DNA from: an uncultured Monoglobus sp.
Lineage (GTDB): Bacteria > Bacillota > Clostridia > Monoglobales > Monoglobaceae
DNA length: 42,737 nt
Direction: 5' to 3'
NCBI GenBank assembly: GCA_947585115.1
Contig: CANPWW010000012.1
Location: 1-42,737, forward strand
Part shown: positions 35,469-42,737 of the stretch, in pieces
Position numbering within the stretch: position 1 is the first letter of the stretch
Layout of the letters: each line of letters begins with the position of its first letter
Position numbers and translations under genes: made by a program
Notes under the pieces: generated by a model
Databases searched by the model: none
The model's input: the letters and a program-made list of their open reading frames with translations, nothing else
What the model was told of the DNA's origin: nothing

Positions 35469-37211
35469 ATGGATAACAACAGTCAAAACTCAGGTATATA
35501 CAAAAATATCGCCAAATACGCGAAAACATATATCATGTGGGCCGCCGCCGCTGCAGCGGGAACGGTTTTGTCGTCATGGCTCGAGGTCAGAAAGACCGAC
35601 TGTCTGAAACAGATCGTGGACTCCGCACAGGCCGGCGAGCTTTCGGCTGTGCCTCGCATATTTTTAATCGCTGCTCTCTGCGTTGCGGGCATTATGGCGG
35701 CGGTCTATATAAGCGCCTACGCCGCGGGCAGATTCTCGACGGGAATGATCCGAGACATCAAGCGCGACAGCGCGAAAAGGATATCAAAAATCCCGATCGA
35801 TTACATGAACTCGGTGCGCAGCGGAGAAATGCTGTCGAAGATGAGCTCCGACGCGGACAACGTTCAGTTTTTTATGGAGAGCGACTTTATAGCGATGATG
35901 GAGATACCGTTCACGTTTATATTCTATCTGGTATTTCTGATAAGGCTGAATCCCCCTCTGCTTTTGGCTTCGATAATTTCGGCGCCGATCTTCGTCGCGA
36001 TAGGTGCGCGTTTTTCGATACCCTTTAAGATCGGCTCCAAAAAATACATGCGCTATCTGGGCTTGGTCAGCAACACGGTTGCCGACATGGTGGGCGGCAT
36101 CCCGATCGTGAAATCATATAATATTGAGGACGCACTTGCGGAAAAGTATGACAGCGGTATAGACAAAGCCACCGATATGGCGCTGGGCAACGACAGGATC
36201 CAGTACCGCGGCATCTTCTTTTTCCAGCTTGCGCGGCATGTGCCTCTCACCGTTTGTCTGATATACGGCGGTCTGCTGTGCTTTAAGGGCAGCCTGACGC
36301 TCGGCGCGCTGGTTGCCTTTACCTCTCTTATCTCCCAGCTTTTGAGCCCGATCATCCGCTCATCGCAGATGTTTTTCAACTTCCGCACGGCCACGGCCTC
36401 GGCGGAACGTCTGTTTTCCATAATAAATGAGCCGATAGAGCGCGAGGGCGGAATTGTTTCAAGCGAGCTGCCGAACGATGTTCCCGCGATCGAGTTTTCG
36501 GACGTGTCCTTTGAGTACGAAAGCGGCAAACCTGTTCTGAAAAACATCTCGCTCAGCATAGCGAAGGGCGAGCAGGTCGGCTTCGCGGGAGCAAGCGGAT
36601 GCGGAAAGAGCACACTTTTGGGATTGGTATGCGGATTTTACGCTCCGGATTCGGGCAGCATTAAGATCGGCGGCATCGACATAAACGAGAGGGAACTTAA
36701 GTCAACGCGCGCAATGATCTCGTATGTCTCTCAGGAAACGTATCTGTTTCCCGAGTCGATATACGACAATATAGCCATGGGCAAGCCGGGAGCCTCCCGC
36801 GACGAGATCATCGCGGCGGCCAAGGCAGCCTACGCCCACGATTTTATAACAGCGACCGAAAACGGCTATGATTCCAAGGTCGGCGAACGCGGCTGCCGTC
36901 TCTCAGGCGGACAGATACAGAGGATAGCGATAGCGCGTGCGTTTCTGAAAAACGCGCCGATACTGCTGCTGGACGAGGCAACCAGCGCCCTTGACGTCAA
37001 GGCCGAAGCCGAGGTGCAGAAAGCGCTTGACGATTTAAGCTGCGGCAGGACCGTGCTGGTAGTGGCGCATCGGCTGTCAACGATAAAGGACTCCGACCGC
37101 ATAGCCGTTATTGACGGCGGAGTTATCGCCGAGTGCGGAAAGCATGACGAGCTGATGAGCCTTGGCGGAGTTTACGCCAAACTCAACAATACGGGAGGTG
37201 ATCCCGAATGA
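35469..37211 (+). CDS. ABC exporter, fused membrane and ATPase domains (subunit 1)
   Basis: 580 residues. An N-terminal six-helix exporter membrane domain (about 15-310) is followed by a nucleotide-binding domain with Walker A GASGCGKST, signature LSGGQIQR, Walker B ILLLDEATSALD and H-loop VAHRLST. All catalytic residues are canonical. It likely pairs with the next gene's product as a heterodimeric MsbA/BmrCD-type exporter in the cytoplasmic membrane; the substrate is unknown. The start lacks a ribosome-binding site and coincides with the predicted transcription start. Its stop overlaps the next ATG (ATGA). Confidence 0.93.
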   Translation: MDNNSQNSGIYKNIAKYAKTYIMWAAAAAAGTVLSSWLEVRKTDCLKQIVDSAQAGELSAVPRIFLIAALCVAGIMAAVYISAYAAGRFSTGMIRDIKRDSAKRISKIPIDYMNSVRSGEMLSKMSSDADNVQFFMESDFIAMMEIPFTFIFYLVFLIRLNPPLLLASIISAPIFVAIGARFSIPFKIGSKKYMRYLGLVSNTVADMVGGIPIVKSYNIEDALAEKYDSGIDKATDMALGNDRIQYRGIFFFQLARHVPLTVCLIYGGLLCFKGSLTLGALVAFTSLISQLLSPIIRSSQMFFNFRTATASAERLFSIINEPIEREGGIVSSELPNDVPAIEFSDVSFEYESGKPVLKNISLSIAKGEQVGFAGASGCGKSTLLGLVCGFYAPDSGSIKIGGIDINERELKSTRAMISYVSQETYLFPESIYDNIAMGKPGASRDEIIAAAKAAYAHDFITATENGYDSKVGERGCRLSGGQIQRIAIARAFLKNAPILLLDEATSALDVKAEAEVQKALDDLSCGRTVLVVAHRLSTIKDSDRIAVIDGGVIAECGKHDELMSLGGVYAKLNNTGGDPE

Positions 37212-38941
37212 AACAAGAGAAAAGAAAAATCGGTATCAAAGTCTGCTTCTCGATAATGCGCGTCCGCAAGCGTATGTATTTTGCTATGGTCGCGCTTGAC
37301 GCGGGTCTCACCTACGCGGCGGATATACTGTTCGCTCTGCTCAACCGAGGCGTGGTTAACTCGGTCACAGCTCTTGATTTTCATCTGTTCATGATCTCCT
37401 TATGGTTCGGCGTTTCGGCTTTGATATTTTACACGGGGGATATTTTCTCGCGTTTTTATAAAATAAAGGCGATACGCCATATAATGCGCGATATCCGCTG
37501 CCGCCTGTTTCGGCACATGGAGTTTCTGCCGGTGGATTATTACGAGAAAAACCACAGCGCGGACAGTATTTACAGGCTCAACAGCAATGTGGAAAACATG
37601 AAACGAGCGTACACCAACAGCTTTCCGAACATAGTGCGCGCAATATTCGGCGGCGGCGCCTCGTGCGTGTTTATCCTGGCGCTAGACGCCCGATTGGGTC
37701 TGGTCTCTATCATAACCTGCGTTATCACTTTTATCGTGAATATCAGATTCACAGTGCCTCTGCGCCGTCTGGGCAAGGAGATACAGCGGAGCGAGTCGGC
37801 GCTTTTGGCGCGGCTTTCGGATCTGCTGGCGGGATTCAGAATAATAAAGCTGTTTGACATCGACGGAAGATCGGTTAAAAAATATGAGGACGCAAATAAC
37901 ACCGTGGCTGGCAAAAGAATAAAGCGAATATCAAAAATGGGCGCTTTGAGCAGCGTTGACAATCTGCTTATTTTCCTGAATAATTTTGTGCTGATAACGA
38001 TAGGCGCGGTCATGGCGGCATTGGGATTCTGCGACTTCGGAACCGTGTTCGCGATACTCAGCGTTCAGGGAAACGTGAGCAGCATGCTGATGACATTCGG
38101 AAACTCGTGGGGAATGATGCAGGAGAGCGCCGCGGCGGCGGAACTTATAGACGAGATACTCTGCCGCGACCGCGAGACACGCGCACCGCTCATCGACAGA
38201 AACGCCGATACCGACAGGGACTATATTAAATTTGAAAACGTTGAATTCACCTACGACGACAAACGCGGCCGCGTTCTGCGCGGATTAAGCCTTACCGCCG
38301 ACGAGGGAAAGGTCACCGCGCTGGCCGGGCCGAGCGGAGGCGGAAAAAGCACGACTCTCAAACTCCTTCTCGGCTTTTACCGAAACAACACCGGAAAAAT
38401 ATATTTCGCGCACCGTAATATTAACTCATATTCATTGGAGGAACTTCGGGACAAGATCTCATACGTGCCGCAGGACGCGTATCTTTTCGACACAACGGTT
38501 CGCGAGAACATAAGCTACGGCAGGCCGGGCGCATCGGACGAGGAAATAATCGCGGCGGCAAAGGCCTCGGGCGCGCACGATTTTATCACAAACATGCCAA
38601 AAGGCTACGATTCTCGGGTCGGCGAGCGCGGCGAGAGCCTGTCCGGCGGACAAAGGCAAAGGATAGCCATCGCCAGAGCGTTTCTCAAAAATGCGCCGAT
38701 ACTGCTGCTGGACGAAGCCACAAGCGCCCTTGACACCGAAAACGAGCGTGTGGTGCAAAAGAGCATTGAGGCGCTGATGAAAGGGCGCACTGTTATAATG
38801 ATAGCGCACAGGCTCTCGACCATCGAAAAGGCTGATCGTATCTACGTCCTTGAGCGCGGTCGCGTAGCACAGAGCGGCACGCATGAAGAACTCAAAAATA
38901 TTCCGGGAACTTACTCAAATTTAGTTAAGCTGGCAAACTGA
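37208..38941 (+). CDS. ABC exporter, fused membrane and ATPase domains (subunit 2)
   Basis: 577 residues. GGAGGTGA precedes the ATG, which overlaps the previous stop as ATGA, so the subunits are translationally coupled. The membrane domain (about 10-310) is followed by a nucleotide-binding domain with Walker A GPSGGGKST, signature LSGGQRQR, Walker B ILLLDEATSALD and H-loop IAHRLST. Unlike many heterodimeric exporters, neither subunit shows a degenerate catalytic Glu or signature, so both ATP sites should work. Substrate unknown; no regulator gene is adjacent. Confidence 0.93.
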   Translation: MKQEKRKIGIKVCFSIMRVRKRMYFAMVALDAGLTYAADILFALLNRGVVNSVTALDFHLFMISLWFGVSALIFYTGDIFSRFYKIKAIRHIMRDIRCRLFRHMEFLPVDYYEKNHSADSIYRLNSNVENMKRAYTNSFPNIVRAIFGGGASCVFILALDARLGLVSIITCVITFIVNIRFTVPLRRLGKEIQRSESALLARLSDLLAGFRIIKLFDIDGRSVKKYEDANNTVAGKRIKRISKMGALSSVDNLLIFLNNFVLITIGAVMAALGFCDFGTVFAILSVQGNVSSMLMTFGNSWGMMQESAAAAELIDEILCRDRETRAPLIDRNADTDRDYIKFENVEFTYDDKRGRVLRGLSLTADEGKVTALAGPSGGGKSTTLKLLLGFYRNNTGKIYFAHRNINSYSLEELRDKISYVPQDAYLFDTTVRENISYGRPGASDEEIIAAAKASGAHDFITNMPKGYDSRVGERGESLSGGQRQRIAIARAFLKNAPILLLDEATSALDTENERVVQKSIEALMKGRTVIMIAHRLSTIEKADRIYVLERGRVAQSGTHEELKNIPGTYSNLVKLAN

Positions 38942-38978
38942 TCGGTGCAATATACTTGTGTATTGCACCGATTTTTTT
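38941..38978 (+). terminator. Intrinsic terminator of the ABC operon
   Basis: A 12-bp stem (ATCGGTGCAATA / TATTGCACCGAT) begins at the last base of the stop codon and is followed by TTTTTTATT. Confidence 0.92.
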
Positions 38979-39013
38979 ATTATCCGGTATTTAAAATTTC
39001 TTAAAATTGGGTA

Positions 39014-39041
39014 TTGCGTTTGCATAATTATATGTTATAAT
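39014..39041 (+). promoter_or_regulatory. Promoter of the third SGNH paralogue
   Basis: TTGCGT (39014-39019), 16-base spacer, TATAAT (39036-39041), with the same ATGTTATAATT context as the promoter at 16036. Confidence 0.65.
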
Positions 39042-39054
39042 TATATTATAATAT

Positions 39055-39084
39055 TGTGCTGTTTTTACAAAATCTTACAGCGCA
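39055..39084 (+). promoter_or_regulatory. 5' leader hairpin shared with the 16129 paralogue
   Basis: TGTGCTG (39055-39061) pairs with CAGCGCA (39078-39084), including one G-U pair, around a loop containing TTTTTACAAAATC. It starts 14 bases after the -10 box and ends just before AAGGAGG, the same placement as at 16078-16109. Confidence 0.55.
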
Positions 39085-39100
39085 AAAAGGAGGAAATTAT

Positions 39101-42100
39101 ATGATAAAAACACGATTGCTTTGCCTGGCGCTGGCTGTCGCCATGATCGCCACAATGTTCACCGGCGTGGCTGTATTCGCGGCTGACGACGCACAGGCGG
39201 CGGACGCTGTGACCATTGACTTCACGACTCTTTCCGAAGTTCCGGTTTACACAGCAGAGAAAAAAAGCGGCTTTGTCTCGACTTCGGGCGCTATCATGGC
39301 CGAGGGCTATGACAGGGTCGTTGCAGGCACTGACAAGATCACTATCGGCGCGGACGGCGCCGGCGTGACCGAAAGCGACGGAGAGTATCTGAGCAGCAAG
39401 TACAAGGGCAGCTCCAGCTACGCCAACTACGGCGGTCTTATCTACAGACAGGACGTTGATCCCGGCGCGTATCACATCGAGGTTACGCTGGGCGGAGCTT
39501 CCACGTCGGCAAACACAAAGATCGCTCCCACAGGTATGGACTCCTCAAGACTGACAAGCGCGAATCCCTGGGATACCGCGGGTCATGTCGCAAGAACAGC
39601 GATCGCCAAATGGGACGAGACGGCGACCACATGGACATATGACTTCGCGACCGGCGAAAGCTTTGTTGAGATCGACATCGAACCCACAACTCTTCCCACG
39701 GCCGACAAGCCCCAGACCGTTACCGTAAAATCGATCAGCATTACGCCTATTGAGAAAGCGGCGGCGGGCGACAAGCCCACGATCCATATTTTGGGAGACT
39801 CGACACAGAAGACATACACTTTCAACGAGACGATAAGCTCATGGGGCCAAACGCTCTACAAATACTTTGACACGAGCAAGGTCAATGTTGTTAACTACTC
39901 AATGGGCGGACGCTGCATGAGAAACAACTACACAGAAGGCAGATTTGACGACGTTCTTATAAATGGAAAGGAAGGCGACTATGTGTTCCTGCACTCCGCG
40001 CATAACGACGAGTCTCCCGCCGAGACACGCTTTGACAGAGGCTGCCAGTACGCGGACGGCGACAAGGGAAAAAGCAACGCGCTTTATAACAGATGGCTCA
40101 ATATGTATGTTGACGCGATCAAGGCGCGCGGCATGGTTCCGGTACTGGTATCTCCCATGCCCAGAAATGCAGGCGGAGCTACGACATTCAACCCCGACTC
40201 ACCCGCCAACATGAAGGCAAAAGCGACATCCGATCCCGAGGTAGCTTATGTTGAACTGTATCAGGGCGTTGTTGACTATTACAGCAAGCTCGATAAAAAC
40301 GAGGGCACATGGACATACAACAGCGTTGAGGCAGGCGAAACACCAGCCAACAACTCCGCGAACGGCGCCAACGGCGACGGCACTCACTACAGAGAAGCGG
40401 CCGCCAAACAGTTCTGCCGCATAATGCTCCAGAGCATCTATGACCAGAGCGTTGCCGCTGAGGACAAATATACCGACAAGGCTATCATGGAAAAGCTTGT
40501 TTCGTACATGCCCGAGACAGTCAAGACAGCCGCGGCTTCCGAGAACCACGACTGGTCGGCGGTACTGCCCGAGCAGGCGAGCGACGTTGACGCGGTCGAC
40601 GTTGTTCCCGGCGCGACCAAGCAGGCGAGCGACAACTATTACTACAGGACCTCTATCGAGAAGGCTCTGCAGCTGGGCGCTCTCCACAAGGACAACGACA
40701 ACAACTTCAAGCCCACCCAGGCGATCACAGTAGGCGAGTTCGCGAGAGGCATGGAAAAAGTATTCAATTTGCCCGAGAACTCACTGACAAGTTACACCAA
40801 GACATATGCCGAGCTGCAGGCGGAGAATCCTCCGGCTGAAGCCTCGGAATACATTCCCGTTGTATTGGGTCCCGCCGAGTATACACCCTCTGAGGCTCAG
40901 GCCGCGGCGACACAGTACACCATCACCGTCAAGCAGGTTGAGGGCGGCGAGATCACCGTCTATAACAACAGCGCGTTTGACACGAAAACGGAAGATGTTC
41001 CGGAAGCATCAAAAATTAAAGCCAACGAAGTATTTATCTCCGATGAATACATGGAAGTAACGGCTCCCGAAAATCTGGTTGCTAAGAATGATAAAAACGC
41101 GTCTTTTACTGACAATGTCGTTACCGGCAACTATATCGAAGTCCGCAACAGCGGCCCGGAAAAGATTGCGAAATATCATTCAAAGGCTGACGGTTTGCTG
41201 ACAGTTTACGGATATTTTCAGGGCCACAAACCATTTGAACTCATAAGCGACACAGAGACTCAAAGCAAAACTCTCGATGAAACCGGCAACACCGAATGGA
41301 CATACGGCACCGCCCAATTTAACGTAAAAGCGGGCGTTGATTATCAGCTTTGGGGAAAAGGCGGCACAGCCAGACTCTTTGGTCTTAAATATGAGTCGAA
41401 CGACTATCCTCAATCAAAAGAGTCGCTTATCGTAAACGAAGGCGATGAAATCAGAGTAGTGGCAATCGCAAATGACGGTTATCTGAACGACAAGATCACA
41501 TTAAACGGAAATCCCGCAAAGTTTGGCACAGGCAGAGAGCTTGTTTTCGAAGCCGACGGCGACTGTGAGGTTTCGGCAATATACAAGAGCGAGCCCACGT
41601 TCGTCAGCTCCACGATTATTGCAAGCGACGCCGCGCTGACCCGCGAGGCTATGGGCGCTGTACTGCACGACGCGTATCTTGCGGCATACGGTAAAAAAGA
41701 GGACGGCTCATGGAACAAGGTTGAGTACATGAACCAGACCGGAAGTGTGCCCGCGCCCGGAGATCCCGGCTATGACCCCAACATCAAATACGAGGGAGCC
41801 ACATATAACCCACTCACCGGCTGGGCCGCGCTCAAGGATATTTCAGATATCGACCCGTCGCTTTACGGAAAAGTTAAGGAAGCCTATAACTTGGGCCTCA
41901 TCAGAACCGAAAATGGTATCGCCAGAGGCGTTATCATAAACGGTGATGAACTTGAGCCCAAGGCTGAGGTTACAAGAGCGAAGGCCGCAAAAGCGCTGGT
42001 ATTCTGCTTTATCTTAACTCAGGAACCCAACGAGGAAAGCCAGATCATACCCGATGAGCATAACTACGCGGCGGAGACGGTAGCCGATATTATCGCTCCG

Positions 42101-42737
42101 AATCCCGACGCGCCTTCAACACCGTACATCGGCGGAACAGCTCCGACAACGCCTCCCGCTACGGAAACACCCGCCACGGAAGCACCTGCTACGGAGGCAC
42201 CCTCAACAGAAGCGCCTGCTACAGAAGCGCCCGCTACAGAGGCACCTGCTACGGAAGTTCCTGCTACAGAGGCTCCGGCAACAGAGGCACCTGCTACGGA
42301 AGCACCCGCTACAGAGGCTCCGGCAACAGAAATTCCCGCTACGGATGCACCTGCTACGGAGGCCCCCGCTACAGCGACACCTCAGCCTCTTGAGGATCAA
42401 AAATTTGACGGCGAGAAACCCGAAGATGTTGTTGTAACACTTCCCGACACCGTTACATCGGTTAGTATGATAAAGGTTAACGGAACGGTTGTCGCTCCCG
42501 AAAATTATACCGTTCAGGCAGGAAAGGTTACGCTTAACAAAGATTTCCTGAGCACACTGCCCGCAGGCGATAACGATATTGTTATCGAGGACGCGGAAGG
42601 CAATAACTATTCGGTAACACTTTCGGTAGAAAATACAACACCGGAGCAATCGGCTGAGCCCACATCGGCTCCCATGCCTACGCGCAAACCCTCGTACGGC
42701 ACGGGCGGCACGGGCACAAACTCAAACTTCACAACAG
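39101..42737 (+). CDS. Secreted rhamnogalacturonan-acetylesterase-type SGNH protein (cut by window end)
   Basis: Open from the ATG at 39101 (AAGGAGG upstream) to the window end, 1212 codons. Order: signal peptide (1-26, MIKTRLLCLALAVAMIATMF), beta-sandwich (about 33-220), CE12-type SGNH domain (about 225-450) with S234 in GDST, N302 in SAHNDE and D426/H429 in DGTH. Then come an SLH-like motif (about 510-560), repeat module (about 600-830), second SLH-like region (about 840-955), PATEA linker (about 1010-1095), X2-like domain (about 1098-1182) and a linker with GTGGTGTNSNF. This follows the C-terminal half of the 16129 protein, so three SLH repeats are expected beyond the window. It should remove acetyl groups from rhamnogalacturonan at the cell surface. 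Confidence 0.92.
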   Translation, partial: MIKTRLLCLALAVAMIATMFTGVAVFAADDAQAADAVTIDFTTLSEVPVYTAEKKSGFVSTSGAIMAEGYDRVVAGTDKITIGADGAGVTESDGEYLSSKYKGSSSYANYGGLIYRQDVDPGAYHIEVTLGGASTSANTKIAPTGMDSSRLTSANPWDTAGHVARTAIAKWDETATTWTYDFATGESFVEIDIEPTTLPTADKPQTVTVKSISITPIEKAAAGDKPTIHILGDSTQKTYTFNETISSWGQTLYKYFDTSKVNVVNYSMGGRCMRNNYTEGRFDDVLINGKEGDYVFLHSAHNDESPAETRFDRGCQYADGDKGKSNALYNRWLNMYVDAIKARGMVPVLVSPMPRNAGGATTFNPDSPANMKAKATSDPEVAYVELYQGVVDYYSKLDKNEGTWTYNSVEAGETPANNSANGANGDGTHYREAAAKQFCRIMLQSIYDQSVAAEDKYTDKAIMEKLVSYMPETVKTAAASENHDWSAVLPEQASDVDAVDVVPGATKQASDNYYYRTSIEKALQLGALHKDNDNNFKPTQAITVGEFARGMEKVFNLPENSLTSYTKTYAELQAENPPAEASEYIPVVLGPAEYTPSEAQAAATQYTITVKQVEGGEITVYNNSAFDTKTEDVPEASKIKANEVFISDEYMEVTAPENLVAKNDKNASFTDNVVTGNYIEVRNSGPEKIAKYHSKADGLLTVYGYFQGHKPFELISDTETQSKTLDETGNTEWTYGTAQFNVKAGVDYQLWGKGGTARLFGLKYESNDYPQSKESLIVNEGDEIRVVAIANDGYLNDKITLNGNPAKFGTGRELVFEADGDCEVSAIYKSEPTFVSSTIIASDAALTREAMGAVLHDAYLAAYGKKEDGSWNKVEYMNQTGSVPAPGDPGYDPNIKYEGATYNPLTGWAALKDISDIDPSLYGKVKEAYNLGLIRTENGIARGVIINGDELEPKAEVTRAKAAKALVFCFILTQEPNEESQIIPDEHNYAAETVADIIAPNPDAPSTPYIGGTAPTTPPATETPATEAPATEAPSTEAPATEAPATEAPATEVPATEAPATEAPATEAPATEAPATEIPATDAPATEAPATATPQPLEDQKFDGEKPEDVVVTLPDTVTSVSMIKVNGTVVAPENYTVQAGKVTLNKDFLSTLPAGDNDIVIEDAEGNNYSVTLSVENTTPEQSAEPTSAPMPTRKPSYGTGGTGTNSNFTT
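42130..42395 (+). repeat. ATEAP-type tandem linker repeats
   Basis: About fifteen short in-frame units encode (A/S)TEAP or close variants. They form an extended extracellular linker between the SLH-like region and the X2-like domain. Confidence 0.85.

Overview
The window looks like a low-to-moderate-GC Gram-positive anaerobe of the Clostridia. It has strong AAGGAGG ribosome-binding sites, sigma-A promoters, S-layer-homology (SLH) anchored exoproteins, a glycine riboswitch and homologues of Bacillus YdjG/YdjI. Three huge secreted pectin-directed esterases suggest a gut pectin specialist, perhaps close to Monoglobus. That lineage guess rests on architecture, not on a marker gene.

Positions 1-13,900 form a visibly AT-rich block, all on the minus strand. 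It begins at the left with two tandem 65-bp units resembling an IS256-type end, which interrupt a truncated reading frame. Then come ten tightly packed genes apparently transcribed leftward from one promoter at 13,627-13,655. In order of transcription they encode: a zinc-ribbon/membrane protein; a HerA/FtsK-like ATPase; a large protein with a C-terminal membrane hairpin; a small zinc-ribbon protein; a small helical protein; a Ycf46-like AAA ATPase; a 1045-residue protein with hyperacidic repeats, coiled coil and an HExxH metallopeptidase-like domain; two unknown proteins; and a TcaA/YvbJ-like protein (two zinc ribbons, membrane segment, SH3b, NTF2-like tail). I recognise the parts but not the whole. 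This is the best candidate here for an undescribed system.

Positions 13,900-16,000 hold a terminator, a dispersed intergenic repeat, a secreted protein with copper-amine-oxidase-N-like repeats and a nitroreductase.

Positions 16,000-42,737 have higher GC. Three paralogous exoproteins lie in the same direction at 16,129, 26,510 and 39,101. The first fuses a pectin methylesterase to a rhamnogalacturonan-acetylesterase-type SGNH domain and ends in three SLH repeats. The second has lost three of the conserved SGNH catalytic-block residues and looks like a pseudoenzyme. The third is intact but runs off the window. The first and third share a promoter layout and a covarying hairpin just upstream of the ribosome-binding site. 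Between the paralogues lie housekeeping genes: YgiQ-type radical SAM and folD; a sodium:alanine/glycine symporter behind a glycine riboswitch; a YdjG-YdjI pair; and a two-gene ABC exporter operon. ygiQ and the first ABC gene have near-consensus promoters placed so that transcription should start at or next to the A of the ATG, so both mRNAs are predicted to be leaderless.

No rRNA, tRNA, CRISPR array, integrase or complete transposase was seen.
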